Of a DNA stretch of 64,000 bases, positions 42,464 to 51,477 are shown piece by piece (position 1 is the first letter of the stretch; every line of letters starts with the position of its first letter). Location of the stretch: positions 70,261 through 134,260 of the forward strand of contig CABRFZ010000002.1 in NCBI GenBank assembly GCA_902470365.1, written 5' to 3'. This DNA is from an uncultured Collinsella sp. (GTDB lineage Bacteria; Actinomycetota; Coriobacteriia; Coriobacteriales; Coriobacteriaceae). A program made the position numbers and the translations under genes. The notes under the pieces were generated by a model. It was not told the origin of the DNA. It saw only the letters and a program-made list of their open reading frames with translations, and searched no databases.

Positions 42464-43331
42464 ACGCCTCCCTCACCTTTCCGTGCACATGCCTGATAAC
42501 CGCGGCCACGTCATCGGCCGAGGCGGTTCCGTTATTAACGATAAAATTAGCGTGTACGGGCGAAACTTCCGCACCGCCAACCGAAAAACCCTTTAATCCA
42601 CAATCCTCAATCAACTTGCCCACGCTTGCGTCGGGCGGGTTGCGAAAGACCGATCCGCAGGATGCACGGCCCATGGGCTGCGTGCGCTTGCGGCGCGTCA
42701 GGTACCGCTCCATACGCTCGCGAATGTCTGCCTTGGGCGCGGGCTTGAGTTTAAGCACGCACTCGAGAATGATCTCGTTACGCGGCAAGCTGCACTCGCG
42801 ATACCCCCAAGCGATCTCGGACCCTGCATAGTGCTTAATACCGGACGCCGGATCAAACGTGACCACGTCCTCGATAAGGGAGCCGATCCACTCGGTCCGC
42901 GTACCTGCGTTCATGGACACGGCACCACCGACCGAACCGGGAATACCGACCGCGAACTCAAGGCCCGAAAGCCCGCGCGACAAGGCGTCGTTGACCAAAC
43001 GCGCAAACATCACGCCCGCACCAACGGTCAGCGTGCAGCCGTCCTCGGCAACAACCGTGCGCTGAAACTCACGTCCCAGCGAAATAACGGCGCCGCGATA
43101 ACCGGCATCGGCAACCAACAGGTTGGACCCCTTACCGATAATCACCCACGGCACCTGCTCGCGGTCAAGCACCGCCACGGCGCGACGCAGGGCATGGTAG
43201 CTATGGCACGTCACAAAGAGGTCGGCCTTGCCGCCGATACGATAGCTTGTATGGCGTGCAAGACGTTCGTCCTCGACCACGTCCGTGTCGATCATGCCCG
43301 AAAGCGCCATGACGGCGTTAAACAGACCCAT
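42420..43331 (-). CDS. murB: UDP-N-acetylenolpyruvoylglucosamine reductase
   Basis: A 303-residue FAD enzyme of the type I/IIb MurB kind: HTSYRIGGKADLF (about residues 27-39), GKGSNLLVAD (about 66-75), GIPGSVGGAVSMNAG (about 128-142), the catalytic serine in RASCGSVFRNPP (about 226-237) and a C-terminal EVKFLGF. It reduces the enolpyruvyl group to lactyl, making UDP-MurNAc. It lies five bases after murC. Confidence 0.95.
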   Translation of the reverse strand: MGLFNAVMALSGMIDTDVVEDERLARHTSYRIGGKADLFVTCHSYHALRRAVAVLDREQVPWVIIGKGSNLLVADAGYRGAVISLGREFQRTVVAEDGCTLTVGAGVMFARLVNDALSRGLSGLEFAVGIPGSVGGAVSMNAGTRTEWIGSLIEDVVTFDPASGIKHYAGSEIAWGYRECSLPRNEIILECVLKLKPAPKADIRERMERYLTRRKRTQPMGRASCGSVFRNPPDASVGKLIEDCGLKGFSVGGAEVSPVHANFIVNNGTASADDVAAVIRHVHGKVREAYGIELRPEVKFLGF

Positions 43332-43336
43332 GGAGG

Positions 43337-44755
43337 TTAAGCGTCTTTCTTGGCAGTCAGATACTCGATGAACTCGGGGCCGACGGTCGTGACGTCACCG
43401 GCACCCATGGTGAGCAGCAGGTCGCCCTCGCCCACGAGCTTCTCAAGCTCCTGGTTGAGCTCAAGACGACTGGAGCAGTACACGACCTCCTTGCCGGGGT
43501 GCTTAGCGCGAACGGTATCTGCGAGCATCTTGGAGGTAACGCCCGGAATCGGCATCTCGCCGGCGGAGAATACATCGATCAGCAGCAGCTTGTCGGCGTT
43601 GGCAAAGGCATCGGCAAAGTCATCGCACAGAGCCTGCAGGCGCGAATAGCGGTGCGGTTGGAACACGACGTCGACATGTTTGTAGCCCAGCGAAGAGGCA
43701 GCAGCGAGCGTCGCCTTGATCTCGGTGGGATGATGGCCGTAATCGTCAACCACCGTGATGCCGTCGATATCGCCCACGTGGGTAAAGCGACGGCGGACAC
43801 CCTCAAAACTCGAAAGTGCCTTAGCGGCGGCGTCGATATCGAGACCCAGGACATGGGCGACGGTCAAGACGGCCGTGGCGTTGAGCATGTTGTGACGACC
43901 GGGGTTGCTCTTAATCTCGACAGCGTGCTCGGTGCCGTCCTCAAAGCGAACGATAAAGTCGCTCTGGATGCCCTTGACATCCGGATGTACGCAGACGATG
44001 TCGTTGTTCTCGGCAAAGCCATAGGAAAGCACATGACGGCCCGTCGACTTGGCGAGCTCGACCAGATGCGGGTCCTCGCCGCAAACGATGACGGTGCCGT
44101 CCTCGCCCACCAGCCCCATAAACTTGGCAAAGGTGGCCTCGATCTCCTCGATGCCCGAGTAATGATCGAGATGGTCGGCCTCGACGTTGGTCACGATGAC
44201 CACGTTGGGGTTCAGGAACAGGAACGAGCTGTCGGACTCATCGGCCTCGGCGACAAAGTAGTCACCCGAGCCGTTCTTGCCGTTGGTGTCGTAGCCCTCG
44301 ACGATGCCGCCGATCAAAAAGCTGGGGTCCAGACCCATGCGATCGAGCATCGTGGCGCACATCGAAGACGTCGTGGTCTTGCCGTGCGTGCCGGCAACGG
44401 CGACGGTGGTGTAGCCGTGACCCAGGGCCGAGAGCATCTTGGCACGGGGCCACACAGGAATACCGAGCTCGCGGGCACGCACGAGCTCGGGGTTGGACTC
44501 GGGAATAGCAGTGGAGACCACAACCACGTCGGGCTTGACCTCGTCAATCGTCGCAGCCTCGTGGCCCACGTGGACCTTCACACCGGCGCGGGTAAGCTGG
44601 CGAATATAGCGCGACGTCTTAAGGTCGGAGCCGGTAACGGTATAACCGCGCTCGTGCAGGACGAGGGCGATGCCGCTCATGCCGGCGCCGCCGATACCGA
44701 TAAAGTGGGCGCTCTTGAACTCGGGCGCGGAGGTTGCAGTCTGGGAATCAGCCAT
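43337..44755 (-). CDS. murC: UDP-N-acetylmuramate--L-alanine ligase
   Basis: A 472-residue Mur ligase: N-terminal FIGIGGAGMSGIA (about residues 19-31), ATP site VAGTHGKTTTSSM (about 117-129), EADESDSSFL (about 163-172) and the C-terminal domain with DVFSAGE. It adds the first L-alanine of the stem peptide. The ATG at 44755 is used; the frame extends nine codons further to a less typical start. Confidence 0.95.
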   Translation of the reverse strand: MADSQTATSAPEFKSAHFIGIGGAGMSGIALVLHERGYTVTGSDLKTSRYIRQLTRAGVKVHVGHEAATIDEVKPDVVVVSTAIPESNPELVRARELGIPVWPRAKMLSALGHGYTTVAVAGTHGKTTTSSMCATMLDRMGLDPSFLIGGIVEGYDTNGKNGSGDYFVAEADESDSSFLFLNPNVVIVTNVEADHLDHYSGIEEIEATFAKFMGLVGEDGTVIVCGEDPHLVELAKSTGRHVLSYGFAENNDIVCVHPDVKGIQSDFIVRFEDGTEHAVEIKSNPGRHNMLNATAVLTVAHVLGLDIDAAAKALSSFEGVRRRFTHVGDIDGITVVDDYGHHPTEIKATLAAASSLGYKHVDVVFQPHRYSRLQALCDDFADAFANADKLLLIDVFSAGEMPIPGVTSKMLADTVRAKHPGKEVVYCSSRLELNQELEKLVGEGDLLLTMGAGDVTTVGPEFIEYLTAKKDA

Positions 44756-44852
44756 GTGCTCGTGTACTCCTTGCGTAAACACTGCCTGTAACCCGTTAAC
44801 TGTACCGCACCTACCGCATCCGCGCGAGGGCGACCGGCGATATCCCGTCTAA

Positions 44853-45968
44853 CTAACGCAATCCCTCTACCGCGTCGGCCAAAAGTGCGGCGGCACGGTC
44901 CTGGGCCAAGCCGCGCGCTGCTTGACGCATGGCATCACGTGCCGCAGCGTCATCAATTAGGTGCAGCAGCTCGTCGGCAAAGGCAGGGGCATCGATATCA
45001 GCATCGGCGCAAAGCACGCCGGCACCGGCATCGACCAGGTAACGGGCATTCGTGGTCTGGTGGTCGGCCGTCGCGTGCGGATACGGCACGAGCACCGAGG
45101 GCACGGCAAGCGCGGCGATCTCGGCCACGCTCGAGGCACCGGAACGCGAGAGCACCAGATCGGCCGCAGCCAGCATATCGCCCATGTTGTCGATGTAGGG
45201 CTGGACACGATAGCGCTTCGCCTCCTCGGGCGTCAGCGCCAAAGCGCGCTCGGTCTCCTCAAAGCCGTCGGCACCCGTCGAATGCAAAATATAGAGATTC
45301 TCACGCGAGAGCAGCTCGTTTTTGAGCGAAGCCACGCGCTCATTAAGATGCTGGGCACCGAGCGAACCACCAAAGACGAGCAGAAGTGTCGCGTCCTCGG
45401 GCACACCGAGCGTCTTGCGGCCGCGGGCGCGATCGCCCTCGATCACCGAACGACGCACGGGATTGCCCGTCATGAGCACATGGTCGGGGTCGCCCTCGCG
45501 CTCAAAGACCGCACGGGCCGCAGGTACCGAAATGCACACGCGGGCGGCATGTGAATTCATCATCTTATTGGCCAGACCCGGAACAGAGTTCTGCTCGTGC
45601 AGCAGATACGGAACGCCGGCGCCCTTGCACCAACCCAGCAGCGGGACCTCAACGTAAGCACCAAAGCCGATAGCGGCATCGGGCTTACCGACCTTCGAGA
45701 AGTGACGGGCAAGCGCACGCTTCGCCTTGTTGACGCGCCACAGCGAGGTCAGTGCCGTCCAGGGACGGGAACGATCGAAGCCCGTGACCGTGATGGGCAC
45801 AAAATCGAATCCGGCCTCGGGAACCAGACGACCCTCGAGCTTGCGCGACTGGCCCACGAACACAACGTGATGACCGCGGTCACGCAGCTCCTCGGCCAAG
45901 GCGAGCGCGGGGTTGATATGTCCTGCCGTGCCGCCGGCTGCAATAGCAACGGTCATCTTATCGGTCAT
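44853..45968 (-). CDS. murG: UDP-GlcNAc:lipid I N-acetylglucosaminyltransferase MurG
   Basis: A 371-residue GT-B glycosyltransferase: AAGGTAGHINPALALAEEL (about residues 9-27), HEQNSVPGLANK (about 124-135), FGGSLGAQHLN, and the donor-site RSGASSVAEIAALAVPSVLVP (about 262-282). It makes lipid II at the inner membrane face. The ATG at 45968 follows GAAGGG and overlaps the end of ftsW by 11 bases. Confidence 0.94.
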   Translation of the reverse strand: MTDKMTVAIAAGGTAGHINPALALAEELRDRGHHVVFVGQSRKLEGRLVPEAGFDFVPITVTGFDRSRPWTALTSLWRVNKAKRALARHFSKVGKPDAAIGFGAYVEVPLLGWCKGAGVPYLLHEQNSVPGLANKMMNSHAARVCISVPAARAVFEREGDPDHVLMTGNPVRRSVIEGDRARGRKTLGVPEDATLLLVFGGSLGAQHLNERVASLKNELLSRENLYILHSTGADGFEETERALALTPEEAKRYRVQPYIDNMGDMLAAADLVLSRSGASSVAEIAALAVPSVLVPYPHATADHQTTNARYLVDAGAGVLCADADIDAPAFADELLHLIDDAAARDAMRQAARGLAQDRAAALLADAVEGLR

Positions 45969-47478
45969 GGTAATCCCTTCGTACACGCGGCCCCTGGTCA
46001 TCGGTGCGCAAACGCGCCGACGGGTCCGAATTCAAATCGATTCGATTATATCCGCCGCCCGCATTGCGAGGAGTGGGGCGCTGAGGACGACCTTGCGGCG
46101 CCGTTCGCTGACGCGGTCGGGCTGCCGCCTCGGTCGCAGAGCCATCCAGGACGGTAAAGCCGTTACGCGAAGATCGCTCGCCGCGCACGTGGGGCACGCC
46201 GGCGGTACTCTCATCCATAACGGCAAAGCTCTCGCGGCGACGATCGTACTCATCGCGACGGGCGCTCTCATACGAAACGCGCAGGATCAGACCGGCGAGC
46301 ATAAGCGACACAATAATCGACGAGCCGCCGTAGCTAATAAACGGCAGCGGCTTGCCCGTCATGGGAAACACATTGAGAATGCCCAGCGCGTTGATCAAAA
46401 ACTGCACCGCAAGGATGACCGCGGAACCCGATGCCATAAGTGCTCCGCGACGGTCGGTCGCCTGCTCGGCAATGCGAAACGCCGAGTAGATGAGCATCGC
46501 AAACACTAAGAAGAACAGCACGGTTCCGATAAAGCCAACTTCCTCGCCGATAATAGCCAAGATGTAGTCGTTATGCGCCTCGGGCAAATACGAGTACTTC
46601 ATGGTGGAGTTGCCGATACCGCGACCGAACAGGCCGCCCGAGGCAAACGCCATGATGGCAAGCGTGGCCTGATAGCCGTCACCATATTCATCTGCCCAAG
46701 GATTCCAAGCAACCTCGACACGCGTCATGCGATACGGCTCGGCGATAAGGGCGATTGCAATGACGGCGATGCCGGCAACGACCGTCCAAACGATATATTT
46801 GGGGTCCAATCCCGCAAACAACGCCATGCACATGAGGGTCAACAAGATGATCAGAACGGTGCCAAAATCGGGCTGAACAAAGATCAGAAAGAGCGAAATG
46901 CCCAGGTAGGCACCCATCTTGCGAAGAAACTCGTTGATGTTGCCGCCGGGCGAAAAGATGCGGTCGAGCATGATGGCCGAATACGCGATGGCGAACGGCT
47001 TTAAAAACTCAGACGGCTGGAACTGAATACCGGCGATGTTGAGCCAACGCGTGGCGCCACGACTGCCGCTACCCATAAAGAACACCAGAACCAGTAGCCC
47101 TATCATGCCCATGAGGAAGATCCTGAGCACGTCTTCCCCAAACCAACTGTCCGGCAAGATGCGCACGATGGCAACCATAGCCAGCACGCCAACTCCGGCA
47201 AACGCGGCTTGTCGAAACAGGAAAAACGTCGCCGAACCATTCTCGTGCAGTGCCTCGACCGAAGATGCCGAGTACACCATTAGCAAGCCAAAGCAAACCA
47301 AGCTAAACAGGCAAGCCATAAATATCAAACGGGGGCGCATGATGCGGGCGGGGACGCCGGCAATATAGCGCTCACCGAACGTCTGCCCGCCGCGTCCGGA
47401 ACGCGGCGTGCTACGCAGCGAGGAAGCACGGTCCGAGTCGGGCCTCCTCATATCACTTCGGGGGCTCTCCTCTCTCAC
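45958..47478 (-). CDS. ftsW: SEDS glycosyltransferase FtsW
   Basis: About 506 residues with ten membrane spans (residues about 50-400), a cytoplasmic Arg/Ser-rich N-terminus and a long basic, disordered C-terminus of about 90 residues. SEDS signatures: GSGSRGATRWLNIAGIQFQPSEF-type segment (about 118-140), LPEAHNDYILAIIGEE (about 278-293) and FISYGGSSII (about 360-369). FtsW polymerises septal glycan with its partner PBP. The start is uncertain: GTG at 47478 has AGGGG upstream, TTG at 47484 and ATG at 47451 are alternatives. Confidence 0.92.
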   Translation of the reverse strand: MREESPRSDMRRPDSDRASSLRSTPRSGRGGQTFGERYIAGVPARIMRPRLIFMACLFSLVCFGLLMVYSASSVEALHENGSATFFLFRQAAFAGVGVLAMVAIVRILPDSWFGEDVLRIFLMGMIGLLVLVFFMGSGSRGATRWLNIAGIQFQPSEFLKPFAIAYSAIMLDRIFSPGGNINEFLRKMGAYLGISLFLIFVQPDFGTVLIILLTLMCMALFAGLDPKYIVWTVVAGIAVIAIALIAEPYRMTRVEVAWNPWADEYGDGYQATLAIMAFASGGLFGRGIGNSTMKYSYLPEAHNDYILAIIGEEVGFIGTVLFFLVFAMLIYSAFRIAEQATDRRGALMASGSAVILAVQFLINALGILNVFPMTGKPLPFISYGGSSIIVSLMLAGLILRVSYESARRDEYDRRRESFAVMDESTAGVPHVRGERSSRNGFTVLDGSATEAAARPRQRTAPQGRPQRPTPRNAGGGYNRIDLNSDPSARLRTDDQGPRVRRDYHDR

Positions 47479-47487
47479 CGGCAACCC

Positions 47488-48894
47488 CTATTCCGTTTGC
47501 GATTTCGCTGCTGCGGCAAGCTGGGCAACGTAGTCCTTAAACACGCGACCGCGCTCCTCGTAGCCCGAGAACTCGTCGAACGAAGAGCAAGCGGGCGAAA
47601 GCAGGATCACGTCGCCGCGGCTCGAGAGCGAGCGGGCAACGTCAACGGCATCGTGTAGATCATCGGCCTGGGCGATATCCACGTCACCATCGACATCGGC
47701 CTCGTCCATAGCGGCGGTAAAGCGCTCGCGCGCATCGCCAAAGCAAACGACCGAGCGCACGTTGTCCATAACGACGCGGGCAAAGTCCGCAAGCGGCGTA
47801 CCCTTATCGTGGCCGCCGAGCAGCAAGATCACATCGTCATCGGGAAACGCCGTCAGGGCCTTTTCGACCGCATCGGTGTTCGTTGCCTTGGAATCGTTGA
47901 CGTAGCGCACGCCATCGATCTCGCCGCAGGGTTCCACGCGGTGCTCCAGCGGCTGGAACGATGCCAAACCGCGGCAAATGCCCTCGGGATCGGCACCGAC
48001 GGCCAGAGCAGCCGTGGCGGCACATAGGGCATTGATGACATTATGATGGCCCGAGATCTTGAGCTCAGACGTGGCGACAAGCTGAGTCTCGACGCCCTTC
48101 AGGCGCACGACCATCTTGCCGTCGCGCACAAAGGCGGCGTCTGCACCCTCGGGCTCGTCAAAAGCGACCTTGCAGATGCGGCGACCCGGTGTGTAGATGT
48201 ACTCATCGAACTCATGGATGCCGGCATCCTCGACGTCGATAACCACGAGGTCGTCATCGACCATATTCTCGAACAACTTGATCTTGGCAAGCGCATAGTT
48301 CTTGTGGCTCTTGTGCCAGCCCAGGTGGTCGGGCGTGATGTTGAGCAGTACCGCCACGCGAGGATGAAGCTCGGCGGTCGTAGCAATCTGATAACTCGAC
48401 AGCTCGGCCACAAACCACTCATTGTGTGCACGGCCGTCGATCTCGTTCACCGGCGGCTCACCGATATTGCCGACGGCCACGCTGGCTTCACCGGCGGCCT
48501 TGAGCAGATAATCGGTCAGCGACGTGGTAGTTGTCTTGCCGTTGGTGCCCGTGATGGCGATCCAATTTTGGGGAGACAGGCGATAGGCAAACTCGGGCTC
48601 GCCCATAATCTGAGCGGCATGCTCACGCCCGGCCTTAAAGAAGGCCGAGAACTCCGAGATACCCGGGCATGTCACGCACACGTCATAGGCACCCTCGACC
48701 TGCTCGGTGCCGTAGACAAACGACGCGCCCTGCGCCTCGAGCGCACGTGTGGCGTCATTGGGCTCGGAGGTACCGCCGCCATACACGGTCGTGGCGCTCA
48801 CGCGCTCGGGGTGAGCCAACGCCCAACGGGCGACATCGAGACCGGATTTACCCTGCCCCAAAACAAGCAGGCTAAAGACATCAGCAAGAGGCAT
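47488..48894 (-). CDS. murD: UDP-N-acetylmuramoyl-L-alanine--D-glutamate ligase
   Basis: A 468-residue Mur ligase with the Rossmann start VLGQGKSGLDVARW (about residues 11-24), ATP site ITGTNGKTTTTSL (about 114-126), ELSSYQ (about 164), NITPDHLGWH (about 184-193) and the C-terminal LLSPACSSFDEFSGYEERG. It adds D-glutamate to UDP-MurNAc-L-Ala. Ten bases separate it from mraY. Confidence 0.95.
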   Translation of the reverse strand: MPLADVFSLLVLGQGKSGLDVARWALAHPERVSATTVYGGGTSEPNDATRALEAQGASFVYGTEQVEGAYDVCVTCPGISEFSAFFKAGREHAAQIMGEPEFAYRLSPQNWIAITGTNGKTTTTSLTDYLLKAAGEASVAVGNIGEPPVNEIDGRAHNEWFVAELSSYQIATTAELHPRVAVLLNITPDHLGWHKSHKNYALAKIKLFENMVDDDLVVIDVEDAGIHEFDEYIYTPGRRICKVAFDEPEGADAAFVRDGKMVVRLKGVETQLVATSELKISGHHNVINALCAATAALAVGADPEGICRGLASFQPLEHRVEPCGEIDGVRYVNDSKATNTDAVEKALTAFPDDDVILLLGGHDKGTPLADFARVVMDNVRSVVCFGDARERFTAAMDEADVDGDVDIAQADDLHDAVDVARSLSSRGDVILLSPACSSFDEFSGYEERGRVFKDYVAQLAAAAKSQTE

Positions 48895-48903
48895 GAAAGA
48901 CCA

Positions 48904-49923
48904 CTATCCCAACTGGAAGAACAGGGCGAGGCCAACGGCGCCAAAGGCCGCGGCGATAATCCAAAAACGGATAACGACCTTGGTCTCGGCCCAGCCCTTC
49001 TTTTCGAAATGATGATGAATGGGCGCCATAAGGAAGACGCGCTTGTGCGTAAAGTGGAAATAGACAACCTGGATCATGACCGACAGGGTCTCGACGATAA
49101 ACAGACCGCCGATGATGAGGGAAACGACTTCGGTGTTGGTGATGATGGAGGTGCAGGCAAAAGCGGCACCCAGTGCAAGCGAGCCGGTATCACCCATAAA
49201 GATGCTCGCCGGGTAGCAGTTGAACCACAAAAAGCCCAGGCAGGCACCGGCGCACGCCGTGCAGAAGATGGACAGGTTCACGTCACCGTGCAAAAACGCC
49301 ATGGCGGCCATGGCGAGCATGGCGATCATGGAAGTGCCGCCAGCAAGGCCGTCCAGACCATCGGTCAGGTTCACGGCATTGGAAAGGCCAGCGATCATCA
49401 GCCAGCAAAATACAATGTAGAGCCACGGGAACGAAAGGCCGCAGATGGTGGTCGAAAGAACACCGAGGTCAATCGTCAGGCCGCCGGGAAAACGAATCTC
49501 GGGGGCGACGCCGCACCAATTGACGGCGAGCACGGTAAAAGTGACGCAGATGATGGTCAGACCGATCATCTTGGCGTGAGGCGTCAGGCCGAGCGAGCGA
49601 CCATGCGTGACGGAGGTCAGGTCGTCGATGAGACCCAGAACGCCGGTGGCCAGCGTGGCAAGCAGCACGAGCACGAGCTCGGTGGTGAGCTTGCCCATCA
49701 GCAGGCAGGTCAGCGAGATCGCGACAAGGATGATGACGCCGCCCATGGTCGGCGTACCCTGTTTAATCAAATGACGCTTGGGGCCGTCGGCTCGGACCTG
49801 TTGGCCGATACCCTCGACCTTCAGCAGCTTGATCCACCACGGCATAAGCAGCAACGCAATGGCGGCAGCGATGCCAAGTCCCAAAAAGGCCTGATACGTA
49901 GGATACGAGGGATTGCCGAACAT
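48904..49923 (-). CDS. mraY: Phospho-N-acetylmuramoyl-pentapeptide-transferase MraY
   Basis: A 339-residue membrane enzyme with ten spans. Family motifs: HLIKQGTPTMGGV (about residues 50-62, with catalytic-site residues), the Asp-rich GLIDDLTSVTHGRSLGLTPHAK (about 96-117; abbreviated here to GLIDDLTS and LGLTPHAK), NAVNLTDGLDGLAGG (about 181-195), FMGDTGSLALGA (about 240-251) and PIHHHFEKKGW (about 305-315). It makes lipid I. Confidence 0.95.
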   Translation of the reverse strand: MFGNPSYPTYQAFLGLGIAAAIALLLMPWWIKLLKVEGIGQQVRADGPKRHLIKQGTPTMGGVIILVAISLTCLLMGKLTTELVLVLLATLATGVLGLIDDLTSVTHGRSLGLTPHAKMIGLTIICVTFTVLAVNWCGVAPEIRFPGGLTIDLGVLSTTICGLSFPWLYIVFCWLMIAGLSNAVNLTDGLDGLAGGTSMIAMLAMAAMAFLHGDVNLSIFCTACAGACLGFLWFNCYPASIFMGDTGSLALGAAFACTSIITNTEVVSLIIGGLFIVETLSVMIQVVYFHFTHKRVFLMAPIHHHFEKKGWAETKVVIRFWIIAAAFGAVGLALFFQLG

Positions 49924-49926
49924 GGG

Positions 49927-51351
49927 CTAGCACACACCTTCCACAAAGCGGTCGAGCTCAACAAAACGGGAACCCTTGACCAGTACAACATCATGATTTT
50001 CAAGCGCGCCGCCCATGCGGTCGAGCACCTGCTGATAATCGGAGAACACCTGGATGCGGTCCTCATCCATACCCATCATACGTGCGGCATCGGCCATGAG
50101 CTGAGCCAGCTCGCCGCCAACGCACGCGAGCATGTCGAGCTTCTTGGCGGCGGCATAGGCGCCCACGAGCTCATGCATGCGAGGAGCCTCATCGCCCATC
50201 TCGCCCATCTCGCCCAGGATCGCCATACGAGACCCCGTGCACGAAAGCGAGCACAGCAGATCGAGGCCAGCAGCCATGGATTCGGCACTGGCGTTATAGG
50301 AATCGTCGATGACGCGGGCGCCGCTCTTGGCGCGCTTGATCTCCTGGCGGTGACCGGTGATCGTGAGGCCTCTAAAGGCAGCATCGATCTGCTCGGGCGT
50401 CACGCCCAGGCGATAGGCAACTGCGGCGGCCTTAACGGCATTTGGGACGGACTGCACGCCGGGGATGGCAAGCATGGTATCGATCGTCTCACCCTGGCCA
50501 AAATCGAGCGTAAAGACCGGACGGCCTTCGTCATCAATACGAATGTCGCGGGCGCGGGCCTCATCATCGTCCGAGACGCCGGCCAGCATCACGTCGATAC
50601 CAGCAGGCTGGGCGAACGTATCGCGAATGAACGGTGTAAAGTCGTCCTCGCCGCCCAAAACCAGCAACGGCAAGAAGTCGCCGGCGGCGCACATACCCTG
50701 GACAATCTCGGCCTTAGCGCGGGCGATGTTCTCGCGGCTGCCCAAAATGCCGATGTGAGAGGTACCAATCTTGCTCACGATGGCAAGGTTGGGATTGGCG
50801 GACTGGGACAGGCGCTCAATCTCGTGGAAATGGTTCATACCCATCTCGAGCACCAGGACCTCGGTATCGGCCGGAGCGGAAAGCACCGTGAGCGGCATGC
50901 CGATCAGGTTATTGAAATTGCCCTTGGTGGCCCAGACACGATAGCGCTTGGCGAGCACGGCGGCGAGCACGTCCTTGGTCGTCGTCTTGCCGATGGAACC
51001 GGTAATGCCAACGACCAGGCAGCCAAGCTCCAGGCGATACGTGTGCGCCAAACGCAGCAGAAACTCCTCGGGATCATCGGTCAGCAGGATGGCGCACCCC
51101 TTGTCCTGCGCCAGCGAGACCAGCTCGGCCTCGGGCTCACGCGTCATCACGACGGCGCCGGCACCCGACTGGACGGCACGGGAAGCAAAATCATTGCCGT
51201 CGACGTTTTCACCGGGAAAGGCGACGAAAATCGTCCCTTCCTCGACCTGGCGCGAGTCGATAACGCACCCGCGGCATACCCGATCGGCTTCTCCCGTCAC
51301 GGTTCGGGCCCCTGTTGCGGCCGCGAGGTTGTTGACGGCGATCTCTATCAT
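49927..51351 (-). CDS. murF: UDP-N-acetylmuramoyl-tripeptide--D-alanyl-D-alanine ligase
   Basis: A 474-residue Mur ligase: N-terminal CRGCVIDSRQVEEGTIFVAF (about residues 27-46), ATP site VGITGSIGKTTTKDVLA (about 113-129), NNLIGMPLTVL (about 146-156), EMGMNHFHEI (about 169-178) and a C-terminal VLVKGSRFVELDRF. It adds D-Ala-D-Ala. GGGAG precedes the ATG. No murE or ddl gene is in this cluster. Confidence 0.95.
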   Translation of the reverse strand: MIEIAVNNLAAATGARTVTGEADRVCRGCVIDSRQVEEGTIFVAFPGENVDGNDFASRAVQSGAGAVVMTREPEAELVSLAQDKGCAILLTDDPEEFLLRLAHTYRLELGCLVVGITGSIGKTTTKDVLAAVLAKRYRVWATKGNFNNLIGMPLTVLSAPADTEVLVLEMGMNHFHEIERLSQSANPNLAIVSKIGTSHIGILGSRENIARAKAEIVQGMCAAGDFLPLLVLGGEDDFTPFIRDTFAQPAGIDVMLAGVSDDDEARARDIRIDDEGRPVFTLDFGQGETIDTMLAIPGVQSVPNAVKAAAVAYRLGVTPEQIDAAFRGLTITGHRQEIKRAKSGARVIDDSYNASAESMAAGLDLLCSLSCTGSRMAILGEMGEMGDEAPRMHELVGAYAAAKKLDMLACVGGELAQLMADAARMMGMDEDRIQVFSDYQQVLDRMGGALENHDVVLVKGSRFVELDRFVEGVC

Positions 51352-51477
51352 TGCAGCTCCCCTGTAAACCTAATAATGCTATCGGCGTATTGTATCCCAG
51401 CGCCGCGCATGCGTGGTGCAGGGCATGTGAACACCCTCATATGGGACAACAAACCACGCCCCAAAGATTGTAACCCC